A DNA stretch of 64,000 nt from Aplectana chamaeleonis (GCA_029168955.1 JAPDOI010000038.1:2569001-2633000); one strand, 5' to 3'. Counted from the first letter of the stretch, positions 46,896-58,637 are shown. The notes: generated from the letters alone by a model not told the origin. Translations and numbers: made by a program.

Positions 46896-47389
46896 TTAAC
46901 GGCAGTGTCCACGATAAAAACCATGTCCGATTGTTTGATGGAGATCGGCAGCTGCGGGGCCTAGCGCAACCCTAACGTTGAAAAAAATAAGAAAATTGAG
47001 CTCGGAACGGTCCCCTACGGCTCCAAAGTTGGACACCCGTCAGCTCGCCGCACCCAGATGCACTTTCCACGCCCAACGACGTGAACGAATGAATGCTCGA
47101 GATTGTGAGTTGAGCGATGGATTCCGATCAGAAGCCCCATTCCTCCCTCCATTCTCAACTTCTCTCTTTATTCAGGTCAGCTCGCATACATCGGCTGCAA
47201 GAGACGGAAGTTACAAGCCTCGGACAACTCGTCCACCATGCTTCCCTAGCGCAATTTTTGAAGGACCATAACTCCGTTCCTGGAAGGTCTTGTACGATTC
47301 CAAAAACATTATTGGAATCATCATGGGACCGTCTTCAAGATAGGTGAAAAAGCAGAACAACGATTTTTATCGTGAACACTGCCTTTAAC
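46896..47389. mobile_element. Element with AACGGCAGTGTCCACGAT ends
   Basis: Ends ACGGCAGTGTCCACGATAAA and TTTATCGTGAACACTGCCTT. The body (CAGCTCGCATACATCGGCTG, TCGTCCACCATGCTTCC) recurs inverted at 52199-52480 and 52556-52800. Confidence 0.6.
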
Positions 47390-47564
47390 ACAAATATGAG
47401 ATCTGTTTTCGATTTTTCGGAAGATTTTTGTAAGTTACGGTAGATGTAATGCCATTTTGCTACAGAAATCTACATTAAAAGCTCATAACTCCTTGCAGAG
47501 CAACGATTCGCAGCTTCAATGTGAGAATTCGAAATCTACGTTAAAAACTAATTCTAGAAATGCA

Positions 47565-47905
47565 TACTTCATTTGGAATGGCCACGGCATGTAAGGTGCG
47601 TCCGAATGAGAATGGTGGATCATGCGGCCGGCGTGCTTGGCAGGCGGCCGTCGCGTTCGTCGCTCTCGGACGAGCATGCAAAAAGTCTCCACCGCCATCG
47701 ACAACGAACGGGGCCGGCACCGGCTGGCAGCAAGCACTGCGCCAATCAATCTCTGCAGACGGTGGGAGAGGGGACGGCCGTCGTTGAAATCCAACACTCG
47801 TCCGAGGGCGACACATGCGACGGCCGCCTGCCAAGCACGCCGGCCGCGTGGGTCGCCATTCTCATTCGGGCACACTTTAATGATCCTTCCCTTGCAAGGA
47901 CATGG
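47565..47905. repeat. About 340 bp GC-rich inverted repeat
   Basis: Arms GTCCGAATGAGAATGG and CCATTCTCATTCGGGC, then GGCCGGCGTGCTTGGCAGGC and inverse. The overlapping ORFs of up to 195 codons on both strands are mirror artefacts. Confidence 0.65.
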
Positions 47906-49254
47906 GAAATGGTAAATATGCTTTGGATTCGCATTCGACGTCCTACCTCCCCCATCCCAAGGCAACAAGACCCGGTCATACTTCCCACGACGCGGAACCG
48001 CGATCAGACGTGCCGATTTTCGGCCGATATGGATGATATTCACTGTGTCGCGTCACCGGCGACCGAGGAGTGTAAACCCGGGCATAGTCCTTGGCGGGTT
48101 TCACATGAGAACTCATTTTCAATCCAACGTAAATTAAGGTCAACGGGAGTCTCGGAGTAATCCCAGAGCCACTCTAAGCCAGATTTCAATGTCGCTCAAT
48201 ACCCGTTGATCTTCCGTTGCACATTGATCCGACGGCAATATGGAAATGTTATGAATGCGTAGATCTTCTTCGCCATCGATTGTCGTCAAGTGCATGGCAT
48301 TGCGTGCACTTGTGTACCTCACGAAGAGCCCTCGTGCTCTGGATTACGCAGCGTTTCCGGGATCTCTGAATAGAAAATGAAAGAATCGGAAATTATATTT
48401 CCTTAAGAAATCACCGGGTGAAAAAAAGGTTTTTGAGAAAGCTCATTGATTAGATTTCACATTTAGCAAAAAAGACAGAAATATGCTGCATGATAAGGTA
48501 TAAGATGTGATGTTTAACATAAAATCGCATGAAGGAAATCCAATTAGTCGAGTAAAAATGTCCGCGTCGTAAATGAAAAATGCCTATTTCAATTCCGTAG
48601 ATGTCTGGACACAGAAAAATCGAGAGAATTGATGAGAGGAGTTCAAGTCCGTGCAGGCACGCACACGAAGAAAAAGGTGAAACAAGGATGCATAAAACGT
48701 TATGTGCTAGGGAAGCATCCTTCATATCCAACCGAGCATATCTTGATCTGTGCAGAAATATGTGGCTAAATTAAGTTTCTAGATTAGAGGCATCGTCTAC
48801 ACAGAGCATTCAGACCTTTGTTCGCTATCACTTGAACCTTTCCCTGTGACTGACAACTCTTTTAAAATTCAGCGCTGGAGTATGTTGAGCCGGAATGGTG
48901 GTTCAATCGAGTTTTGAAGGATGAGAGAGAGGACGGATATTAATGGAGCGCGGAAACGCAGTTGGTAGCGTCAAAACCATAAAAGACACTCATATTGTCA
49001 GCCAGGTGCATGCTACACCTACATACAACTAGGGATTCAAAGACGAAAAGCGCCGACTGGTCACTAGCAATGATGTTTACACAAGGTGTTGAGTTGATCG
49101 CAAAACGCTTGGCTCCGGGCGAGATTGAACCAGCATATTCCCTTTCCGGGGGAGCGCCTTATCGCACTGCACCACCGGAGCCCCAGCGCCGCTCTCACTC
49201 AACTGCTCGGTAAATCTTCACCGAAGCAACTAGCAATGATGACCAACCCCTAGC
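47906..49254. other. Unassigned intergenic sequence
   Basis: No gene model, RNA gene or delimited repeat seen. Confidence 0.35.
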
Positions 49255-49746
49255 TTAAAGACAGTGTTCACGATAATCTTCGATTATGAGATTAATAGCT
49301 GAATCGATTGTTTGGCCCCCGAGTAGAACTGAAATGACGAAGAAACCGAGAAAAACGCACCAGAAGGGCACGAAATCCTCAAGTATCAGCCCGCCTCTTA
49401 AGTATCAATGGAACTGTTCGTTGTGACAATGAAATCTTTTGTGGACCCGTTTTTTGCAATTCTCCATTATGTATTGCTCCGTTCTTTCCTTCGGACCCTA
49501 ACTAATAATATTTTGCCCAAAATATTCTTCCATTTTCGATTAGTCCCATTTTTTACCGGTGACAACCACCGTGAACATGTTCTTCCAGCCAGTCAACTAG
49601 TCCAGGCCATAGAATAATGTCACTGAAATAAGACGAATTAGTGCGTTTTTCGCCGTTTCTTCGTGATTTTGGTAACATTTGGTTGCCAACGCATTGTTTT
49701 GAGTGGAAGACTTGGAAACGAGAATCATCGTGAACACTGCCTTTAA
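49255..49746. mobile_element. Foldback element, copy 2 of family with 1000-1478
   Basis: Ends AAAGACAGTGTTCACGATAA and ATCGTGAACACTGCCTTTAAG; body collinear with 1000-1478, same orientation. Confidence 0.65.
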
Positions 49747-49776
49747 GTGGAAACAGAATCTGGAACTCCACCCTTA

Positions 49777-49863
49777 GGCGCTGTTCATACTACTCAACGC
49801 CAGTGCGGCACGCGCGTGCCGCGCTGTGATGCGCTGGCTTTGAGTAGTATGAATAGCGCCCTA
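49777..49863. repeat. 86 bp hairpin repeat
   Basis: Arms TTAGGCGCTGTTCATACTAC and inverse around GGCACGCGCGTGCC. It directly joins two larger foldbacks. Confidence 0.6.
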
Positions 49864-50325
49864 AAGGCAGCAGACACGCTCGAAAAAGTTGTTGAGATAA
49901 CTACGCTACTTGGTTCGTATGGCCCCTAGTAAACCGCTCACGCCGGTGCAAGCGTCAAAAACGAGTGAAAACTATTGAGTCGAAAATTTTCGTCAGCCAC
50001 GCCCATGACCTCTCAACCCCGACCTCTCAAAATACGAACACGGTCACTTCGGCCGGTTTTTGAGGCTTCCAACGAGGTGAGCGTTCTAGTACAGGCTGTA
50101 AGAGTCTACCGGCTTAGCTATACCAAACGTGTTACCGTTAATATTGGCTATTTCAACAGCTCGGGAATAACTCGTCCAATTTCACCCCATCACAGAACAC
50201 TCGTTATTCCTGTATTTGCATGCAGTTTTCGTCGGTTTTTTCGTTAGTTTCCCATACTACTAGCTTCAAAACCTCGATTTATGACATAAAATCGATACCT
50301 TTTCTGAGCGCGTCTGCTGCCTTTG
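49862..50325. mobile_element. CATACACGCTCG-family foldback, diverged copy
   Basis: Ends AAAGGCAGCAGACACGCTCG and GAGCGCGTCTGCTGCCTTT; the interior pairs only partly. Confidence 0.5.
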
Positions 50326-51183
50326 AAGGCACAAGACATCCAGAAAATTATTCTTCAGTTTTTAAGGTGATCTCGGAGAGAGTCATAAGCTAATCACCGT
50401 GGTATCTCTGGAATCGTCCAAGACCCCCTACAAACAGAGTTATGGCTCCCTATAGATGCCTGTGTTTTGAGGGTAAAAAATTGGTGGACGAGTTGCCTCA
50501 GGCCTGTATTCATCTTCATTCACAATCGTTGCACGAGAGCGAGTCTGGAAAAGGAGGCAGGCAATGGATTGATGAACGGCGAATTGTTGAGAATTAATCT
50601 ATCCATTTAGCCACTATTTGAGTTTGAAAATCTGCTGGGGGTGTGGACCGTTATGGTGAGCGAAGGAAGTCGGGCCTGTGGTGGTCGCATATACCTCGCT
50701 TATTTGGAGAAACCGAGATCTCGTACTTGACACGTGTTATACAGGAGGGGTCTACTACACAATCAAACAAAATTCATTAAATTGATGTCTGGGGGTGTAG
50801 TAAACTTTTGAAGGCACAGTCCAGCACTAGAATCGATTTTTTGTTTTTTCGCTCGTCTTGGAGAAATTTTCATGCTGGTCACAATGGTGTCTCCAGAATC
50901 GCTCAGAACTCACTACGAACGATGTTATGGCTTCTCAAAGATTTTAATTTGAACGGCTAGAGGTTCGCGAGCAAGTTGCCTCGAGCCTGTTTTTTCGAGT
51001 TTCGCAGCCACCATTTTGAGGCAGGCCATAATATAAAACCATACCACCGGAAAGAAGTAGAAAAGCACAGATTTCGAGTGAATTCGGTCGCGCTTCTCTT
51101 CGAATTTTTCCTCGCTCTTTCTCATTTATTTGAGAGGGATTAAATTACGATGGGCAGGGTTGCTATACACGGCGACCGGACTA
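50326..51183. other. Diverged repeats
   Basis: 50506-50763 is related to 7210-7560; GAAGGCACAGTCC-type ends occur at 50812 and 52155. Nothing coding. Confidence 0.4.
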
Positions 51184-51581
51184 CTCAGAAAAATAAAAAC
51201 AAGTTACTTGTAACATAAAAGACCGAAAACAAGTTACTTGTAACATTTCTGAGCCGATGTAAGTTACTTGCAACTTTTCTCAGGTCATTTAAGTTACATG
51301 AAACATATCGACTGGATACAGCTTGCGATGCGCCTCCGATATGTTACATATATCTTAAAGGACCTGATATAAGTCGCAAGTAACTTACATCGGCTCAGAT
51401 ATGTTACAAGTAACTTGTTTCGATTTCTGAGAGGACACTGTTTCAGTGCTCTTCCGTTAAGTTGCATGTTACTTAAATGGCACAATATAAGTTGCAAGTA
51501 ACATAAATCGGCCGAGAAGATATTTCCAAGGGGAATGTGCGACGCGTTCGCGGGGTCAGGCTTACGACTGGCGTTGATGTT

Positions 51582-51670
51582 GGTTCAATTACCCAAGTTT
51601 GAGGTATTTGACCCCACATCAGCAGGGAAGGCCCGCACAATATTTTTTTGCGTAGTGTGTGGTCTGGGGC
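51582..51670 (+). ncRNA. SL1-like spliced-leader RNA-like unit (best copy)
   Basis: 51582-51603 matches the 22 nt SL1 leader at 21 positions (GGTTCAATTACCCAAG then TTTGAG; C for T at position 4), followed by GTA as a splice donor. TCAATTACC of the leader can pair with GGTATTTGA just downstream at 8 of 9 positions, as in stem I of SL RNA. CAATATTTTTTTGC at about 51638-51651 could be an Sm-binding tract. Similarity to SL RNA architecture is inference; no promoter element was identified. Confidence 0.5.
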
Positions 51671-51845
51671 GCGCTCTCTGCTTCGCGTGTCGTCTGCATC
51701 ACGTGATGGCCGCCCATATTGAAAATATAAATGTAAGTTACATGTAAAATAAGTGTAACTTACATGCAATATAAATTCAAGTTACATGTAATATAAATGT
51801 ATGTTAAATGTAATATAAATGTGAGTTACTTGAGGCATTCTAGTA

Positions 51846-52078
51846 CCCTCTGGTTCCGGGCCTGATTTAGTGTGTGCAATTGCGGACTTGCGTCGTAAGG
51901 GCGCGACTCATCGCTTTCGTACGATCAAAGAACTAGGAAAAACCTTGAAAATGTAGAAAAACACGCACACGAACAGTTGATGAGGGGCGGGCGCGGAAGC
52001 TCCTACGAAAGCGATGCGTCGCGCCCCACGACGCAAGTCCGCAAATGCACACACTAAATAAGGCCTGGAACCAGAGGA
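51846..52078. mobile_element. Element with CCCTCTGGTTCC ends nested in the 51.2 kb foldback
   Basis: TA-flanked. Arms GTGTGCAATTGCGGACTTGC and inverse; the arms also share CATCGCTTTCGTA / TACGAAAGCGATG. Confidence 0.65.
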
Positions 52079-52198
52079 TAAGTTACATTTTTATTACAAG
52101 TAACTTGTTTGATTATTCTGAGTATAATATCAAAAAATACCCCTGACGTCGGACTGTGCCTTTGAATGCACAGTCCAACCTCAAAAACATTTTTCTGC

Positions 52199-53013
52199 TT
52201 TCCTGTCTATCTTGAGAACGGTCCCAGGCTGATTCCAATCATGTGTCTGGAATCGTACAAGACATCCTGAGTACGGAGTTATGGCCCCTCAAGAACTAAG
52301 CTGCGGAAGCATGGTGGACGAGTTGTCCGAGGCTTGTAACTCCGTCATTTGCATCCGATGTATGCAAGCCGACCTTAATAATGAGAATGAAGAGAAGAGC
52401 GGGGCTATTGATCAGAAACAATCGCTCATTTTGCCAGCGTTGGGCTGGAAATATCGTAAAAGGAGCGTGCCGAAGTGACTTCTTGAAAAGGGCGTGCCAG
52501 GGTGGCTCCCTCCTGTATCTCGCTCAAAGGCACTGTTCGCGATGAAAATCGCTTCTGTTTTTTTCGCCTATCTTGAAACCGGTCCCATTCTGATTCCAAT
52601 GTTGCTTTTGGAATCGTACAGGACCTTCTGGGAACGAAGTTATGGTCCCTCAAAAATTGAGTTAGGGAAACATCGTGGACGATTTGTCCGAGGCTTGTAA
52701 CTTCCATCTTTTTCAGCCAATGTATGCGAGCTGACCTGAGTAAAGAGAGAAGTTGAGATTCAAGGGAAGAGCAGGGCTTTTGATCGTAAACCATCGCTCA
52801 TCTCACCGATTTCGAGTGTTCCTTTGTTCACCTTGAGGGGCGGAAAGCGGTGGGGCTTGCCCACAGCGGCGGGGTTTGCCCACTTTTCTGAGTCGTTTTG
52901 CGGCTCCTGGGTAGCTTTTCGTCCCGTTTTTTCGACGCTGTTCTGCTTCTGAGAGCCACGAGAAGCGTTTATCATGAAAAATTCGAGGATGAAGTTTATC
53001 GCGAACAGTGCCT
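52199..53013. repeat. Two diverged copies of the 46.9 kb element body
   Basis: 52199-52480 and 52556-52800 (the latter opposite in part) share GGAATCGTACA, GTTATGG and TGGACGA-TTGTCCGAGGC. CTTTAATTGG near 53013 ends the last with GCGAACAGTGCC. Confidence 0.5.
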
Positions 53014-53687
53014 TTAATTGGAGAAATTGACAGCTCACACTTGGCAGGTCTTGTGTAGGGTGGGTCAACTTCACAATTATGTATGCAGAAGTCTCAGATT
53101 TCGTCCCCGTGTTTGGACTGTGCCGTTAAGTGGAGGGTTCGAGAATTGGTATTAAACCAGCCATATTTTTTTGTTTCAAAACGCGTCGTCTACACGAAAG
53201 TGCATGTGATATGTAGTCCTGTTTAGAGTGGACGATTTCAAATTCTAAAAAGGCCATTCGTGTAGTCGCGATTTCGAAAATGCTGTGTTCAGAATCAAGA
53301 AAAAACCCGATCGTGGCATTATGACGCACTTTCTCCCTACGAAAGTCGAAATCATTCTACAGTCGTGTACGCCGGATACGTCAACCACTCTGAAAACTCC
53401 AACTTTTTTCGATGGAAAAATGTCATAACCAGGTCCACAACCCGGGTTTTACGGAGTCGCAACAAGATTAAAAGAGAAAGCTATGAGCTGAAAAGTTACG
53501 AGCTCTGTAGGTAACTATAATTACATTTATGTGCCGTTAACTGCCTTGATCGTCTGAAATATTGGGAACGAACCTCAAATTCGTAATCAGCGCCCCACAT
53601 TACTCCCCTGGGTGAAGCTTGACGGTTTTTCCTGAGTTTTTTGATAAAAAAATATTCTTCCAAAAATATTTTTCGGGCAGCTAACAT
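53014..53687. other. Unassigned intergenic sequence
   Basis: Nothing supportable seen apart from a duplicated 3' block (CTGAAATATTGGGAACG near 53555) repeated at 53940. Confidence 0.35.
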
Positions 53688-53903
53688 AACATCGGCATGG
53701 ATCGTGAGGAGACTCTGCGTTCACGGTTGAAGGTTGGCGCACACTCGGTGCTCCTATGTTATAGCATATGGCACCGAGTTTGCTCCAACTTTCAACAGGG
53801 AACGCGAAGTCTCTTCACGATCACTGCCGACGTTAGGTGCACCGAGTTTGCGCCAACCTTCAATAGTGAACCCGAAGTATCTTCACGATTCATGCCGATG
53901 TTA
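53688..53903. mobile_element. CGGCATGGATC foldback, copy 2 plus half copy
   Basis: Full hairpin 53688-53836 followed by a direct half copy (GGTGCACCGAGTTTGCGCCA to CATGCCGATGTTA). Confidence 0.7.
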
Positions 53904-54531
53904 TAATTGCATTTATGTGCCGTAAACTGCTTTGATCGTCCAAAATATTGGGAACGTACCTCATATTCGTAATCAGCGTCCCAAATTACTCCCATGGGTG
54001 AACCTTAAATGAGATTTTTTTCTAACTTTTTAATGGAAAAAGTACTCTCCTAAAACTATTAAGGGGTCTGCAGAGTTACGCCGCGGCGAGTATCGCTTCG
54101 GCGGGGCAATGATGGAGATTGGGGGCGCCACGCAGTGGGCGAGGGCGGCGACGCGGGTACCTCACAGTGTCTTCGTCGCCACGACAGCAGCGGTTCCCGC
54201 AGCGACGCCGCCAGCGGGCGATGGCGAGGAATGGTCTGGACCATTTCTACGGCCTGCGAGAAGTGCCGCAATCGAGACGTTCAATGTTTTTTTTTGATTG
54301 TTTAGTCATTCGTGCGTTTATTTCTATTTCCACTCTCATTAGAGGTATTGATCGCACCATTCCATAAACGCTTGAGCACTTTTTTCATTCATCCATGGTT
54401 TTTTATGTGATCTATTCCAATTCCAAATTTTTAAAAAACCTATGCAAGTTTAGCAATTCTCGAGATGCTTCTCAGTTCCGGCACTTCTGAAATTCGAATT
54501 TCTGTTCAAATATGGTTCCATGGTGGATATA
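53904..54531. other. Unassigned intergenic sequence
   Basis: Includes a GC-rich patch 54070-54280 with overlapping ORFs on both strands and no recognised protein motif. Confidence 0.35.
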
Positions 54532-54810
54532 CTGTGCTTATCTGGGCCAAGTTGCGGTCCGCAATCGCGTCTCGACACGCTTTGTGGCCGCACGCTCCCG
54601 AGTCAGAAGAGCTTCCAGCGCCGCAGCCGCCGATCTGCTGACTCTAAGTGGGTTTTGGAAACGGGAAACTAAGAAAGATTGGAGAAAATTGTATAAACAA
54701 GCCACGTCGAGTCGGATTTGGCGCTGGAAACCCGACTGACTCTAGCGCGTGCGGCTGCAAAGCGTGTCAAGACGCAATTGCGGACCGGAATTTGGCCCAG
54801 ATAAGCACAG
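54532..54810. mobile_element. CTGTGCTT foldback MITE, copy 4
   Basis: 279 bp, TA-flanked, same length as copies 1 and 3. Confidence 0.8.
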
Positions 54811-54812
54811 TA

Positions 54813-56869
54813 GCTCGATTCAACAAAACGGTAGTCGATAAAAAAATTTTTCGGGTCATCTGCTACCTCAAGAAACAATGAAGAACTTTTCGTCGCATTT
54901 ACTTGCACTTTTTCGACCTATAATTATGCGTGATTGTTACCAGAGTGAGTTTTTTTTTGGCAAGGCTTCCAAATCGTCATAAAAATGCAAATAGTGTTTA
55001 TTTTTCAAATAAAGAAAACTTCTTTAGTCTTCTATAATGAAATATAGGATACAACAATGAACACATGAAAGCAAGCGAGGAAAGTGGTGACGAAATTTCG
55101 AAATCGAAAAAAATTCAAACTTTGGCGTGGAATGAATGAGGTTGTACGTAATGTATGAGAATGAAGAACGACGGAGGCAACGCTGCCACTCTGCGAGGCA
55201 TCGAACTGCGCCGCCGCGTCAGGTTTTGGCCACGCCCCGATCATGTCGCTCGGCGGCGTGCCGCCGGGCGGCGCAACTCTGCATAGCTCTTTACTCGGGA
55301 AGCTAAAATTATGTAGGTGCACCGAGTTTGCGCCAACGTTCAACAGTGAACGCGAAGTCTTTTCACGATCCATGGCGACGTTAGTGCTTTAGGAGTACCC
55401 GTAAGATTACCGATTAGAAATACAAGGCTACATGGGTAGTCCGGCAGCTTCTCTAGTGAGCATTGCTAATAAGGAAATAAATCAGTCCCCCTAGAGTGTT
55501 GGCGCCCTAAGGCCGTCATCCTTAATTCTCATTTCTAAGGAAAAATAAACAAACTTAAGAAAATATTAGCATTCTCGCGACTGCAAGGAGAGATTGACAT
55601 TCTGAGCAAGGTCTTTTTTCTGATTGAGATTGGAAGGAAATGAGTGCATAATGAGGCACGTGTTCCGATTTAATCACTTTTTTCAGCCAAGCTCTGCCCT
55701 ACGAGTTCGCTTATGTAATCCACGCAAACTTTTTTCTAGAAAACCTCAAGCTGATTAATTAAGAAGGTTGAAATAAGGATGTTGAAGAGATTTCATTTAC
55801 GTAAGAAAAGCCTCATAAGAACTTAGAATAAAACGATTGCAAATTATGACTAATTACAGAAATTTAAGCTCTTGAAAAGAGTTTCTGTTGCTTGTCGTAA
55901 AAATGGAAGAATAAAAACTAAATTGAAAAAATATTTGAAATACGAATAAGGTAGTGAGGTGTACCACAACGAGGCGAGTATTCGGGAAATTAATGCAGGG
56001 ACGATTCTTAGGTGCCTACGGAAGTATTCCAATTAGAATGACACTAATGCGAGTCTTCGCTCGCTGCATAGCATTTGATCATCCACGTCATTGCTAGTAG
56101 GTAACTAATCGTCAAGCATTACCACGCGAAAACGAAACGGATTCCGATTATTTGCAAATTTTACTTCTTTTATCCGACTTCTAGAAAATGCGAAAGTTCA
56201 AAAAATTGAAAAAAGGTGAAACCAGATATCGACATTATGAAGGTCGTTAAAATATAAATTTTAACAGGAGTCACATGTAACTCGATTAAGCTTCACATCT
56301 CATCGACTGATCAAATCACTACCCGATTGAAAAAGGTCGACTCCGCTGGAATCGATTGAAACTATCATTCGAAAAGCGTGATTTTTGGATAAGTCCAAAA
56401 GGCGATCATTCGAAAACGTCTGTTTTTTTGACTTATTCGAGATGTCGAATATTTAAGAAACGCGATTTCCGTATAAGTCGAAAGGCCGATTATTTGAAAA
56501 AGATAGTAATTTGCCCAGGTTTAGTATATAGTATACTCTGACCGAATCAAATTATTAGAATGTTCATTCGACTAAAAAAGTCGAGTTCGAAAAAATTGAA
56601 AGTGTCAATTCCCGACTAATCCGAAAGACCGAATATTCAAAAAAAGGCAATTCTCGAATTGTTCTAAAAGAGCCGATTCCCGAAAAATTCAAAAAACCGA
56701 ATATCCCAAAAAAATCAGAAAATGTAAAAGTATAGTTCATAGTACTGTTACACTACGGCGAACAAAATGTGTTTTGCAACATGTTCCCTCTGAACTGCAC
56801 GTTTTTGCATGTTGACATCACAGTTCATAACAATTACGGGTGATGGAAGCCGGTACTCTAAGAACTTTG
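54813..56869. other. AT-rich intergenic sequence
   Basis: A half CGGCATGGATC hairpin at 55311-55383 and a TTCGAA-rich block 56325-56730. No gene seen. Confidence 0.4.
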
Positions 56870-57022
56870 ACCGAAAAAACAGCCGCGAAATAGCCGCGAA
56901 ATGTCTTCGTCCCGCGTAATAGCTGCGAAATAGCCGCCAAATAATGCTCGCCGCGGAATAGCCAAGAATTATGCTCTCCAAGTAGGTACACGACGCGTGA
57001 TTTAGTTGTCAACACCTCCGTC

Positions 57023-57047
57023 GGTTCAATTACCCAAATTTAAGGTA
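57023..57047 (+). ncRNA. SL1-like sequence, diverged
   Basis: GGTTCAATTACCCAAATTTAAG then GTA in the first module; three differences from SL1. Confidence 0.4.
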
Positions 57048-57280
57048 TGTCGAACCTCGCTTAGCCAATCAAGGTCCCGCCCAACCGCTTGCGGCACCGC
57101 ATAGCGGATATTTATCGGTTCTCTGAAAAGTAGCCGCGAAATGTCTGCTTGCCGCGTAATAGCCGCGAAATAACCGAGAAATAGCCGCTAAATTATTCTC
57201 GCCGAGAAATAATGCTCATGCTCCCCAGGCAGATTCTCGGCGCATTTCAGAGAAATGATTCAGATGTCAGCACCTCCGTC

Positions 57281-57305
57281 GGTTCAATTACCCAAGCTTG
57301 AGGTA
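57281..57305 (+). ncRNA. SL1-like sequence
   Basis: GGTTCAATTACCCAAGCTTG then AG and GTA in the second module; two differences from SL1. Confidence 0.45.
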
Positions 57306-57560
57306 TATGGACCTCGTTCAACCTCTGGAGACCCCGCTCGACCGCTGGCGACCCCAGATGGTGGCTCGGCGAGCCGGTGACATTTGCGTCTCGGTTAATT
57401 TGTTTACTCCCAAATCTTTCTCGTTTATATCTCGGCTATTTCTCGGCTTCTTCTTGTCCATTCCGTGAGAAGTCGAGAAATAGCCCGGAAATAGCCCCGC
57501 AGGAGCCGCTGCGGAGTTTAGTGGGGTGTTTCGCAGCTACTCCTCGGCCCAAATTCTAAG

Positions 57561-58182
57561 AGTGAACATTGGATCCGATTTGGAGGATTTTGGATATTTA
57601 TCCAAATGGTTGGACATCTAGACGACTTAATATCCGATTAACAAAAAAAACGACAAATCCGAACCGGACCGAAATCCAAATGATAGAAAATGAATCGAGT
57701 CCTAATCAAATTCTGAATCACCGAAAACGCTGAATCCGAATCGAGTCGTTATTCGATTCATTGGAAAAAAGACAGACAGACAGAAATTAGAAACCGGACA
57801 AAGGACACGTTAAAGCGCGGAATATACGAGGTAAAACTACTCTGGGTTGACGTAGTGTTACTCCGCTATTCGTCTAAACTTATAATCATTTCAAAAATCG
57901 GCCTATTCAAAGAAGAAAAGAAGAGGCAGTCCAAAGAAACAAGCTTGAAGAAGTCTCTCGCAAAAGGAAGGTTGGAATGCCTAGAATGAGTTGGCCTTCA
58001 CTCTAAGAAGGAATGGTGGGAAACTCTCAGGCTATTGTTAGATTCAGAAGGCCTTTAAATCGAGGAAAAAGATTCGCGAAGCTTTCAGCACTCTTTGAAT
58101 GCTCCCTGGCCCAGCGGGATGAAACGTTCTGGATCGAATAATGAGGTTGGGTTGTACCGTTGTTTCGTGGGGTTATTTTTCT
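57561..58182. other. Unassigned sequence with ATCCGAAT-rich start
   Basis: 57570-57760 is rich in ATCCGAAT/GAATCG motifs like the other TTCGAA blocks. The rest is unrecognised. Confidence 0.4.
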
Positions 58183-58637
58183 TAAAGGCAGCATACACGC
58201 TCGTAAACATGGTTGAGATAACTACGGAAATAGAATGGTATGGCTCAGAACACAACGCCTACGCATTTTGAAGCGTCAAAGACGACCCACAATGACGCTA
58301 CACAAGTAAGAAGTTGACCCCACCCCAGTATCTGCCCGCCCCTTGTCGTCCTCCAAAACAGGAGTTCTGGGCCGTTCCCAACGTTGGCGACAGTTGTGGT
58401 TGGTACCCTAAAATCAATAAGCAAGCCACATTAATCGACGACGGCTGTGGGAAGGTCCCATCACCTCTGTTTTGAAGCATGACGGCAAATACTGGGGGCG
58501 GGGCCAATTTATTACTCGTGTAGCGCCATTGTGGGTCGTTTTTGGCGCTTCAAAATGCTTAGACATTGTAATCTGAGCCATACCATTCTATTCCCTTAGT
58601 TATCTCAATGGCTTTGGTTGTGTTGCTGCCTTTAAAG
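58183..58637. mobile_element. CATACACGCTCG foldback, copy with clean arms
   Basis: Left TTAAAGGCAGCATACACGCT; arms share TAGAATGGTATGGCTCAGA and TTTTGAAGCGTCAAAGACGA with their inverses. Confidence 0.75.

Larger units (their letters stand above)
51184..52122. mobile_element. GTTACTTGTAAC foldback carrying an SL1-like sequence, copy 1
   Basis: TA-flanked, ends CTCAGAAAAAT and ATTCTGAG. Arms are many permutations of AAGTTACTTGTAAC / AAGTTACATGTAAC. The centre (51530-51715) is not palindromic and contains the SL1-like unit. A second element (51846-52078) is inserted. Other copies: 62731-63438 and 63583-64000. Confidence 0.75.
56870..57560. repeat. AATAGCCGCGAAAT repeat block with two SL1-like sequences
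   Basis: Two tandem copies of a roughly 260 bp module: AATAGCCGCGAAATG-type motifs, CTCGCCG, then GTCA(A/G)CACCTCCGTC and the SL1-like string, then GTATRTSGACCTCG. The arms of the block pair loosely (57410-57500). Confidence 0.6.

Noticed and set aside
47516..48160. ORFs of 175 and 195 codons on opposite strands
   Set aside because: They mirror the arms of a 340 bp GC-rich inverted repeat and contain no known motif.
51582..51606. The 25 bp core as a tRNA T-arm / Pol III B box
   Set aside because: GGTTCAATTACC only roughly fits the B-box consensus, no tRNA-like fold surrounds it, and SL1 plus donor explains all 25 bases much better.
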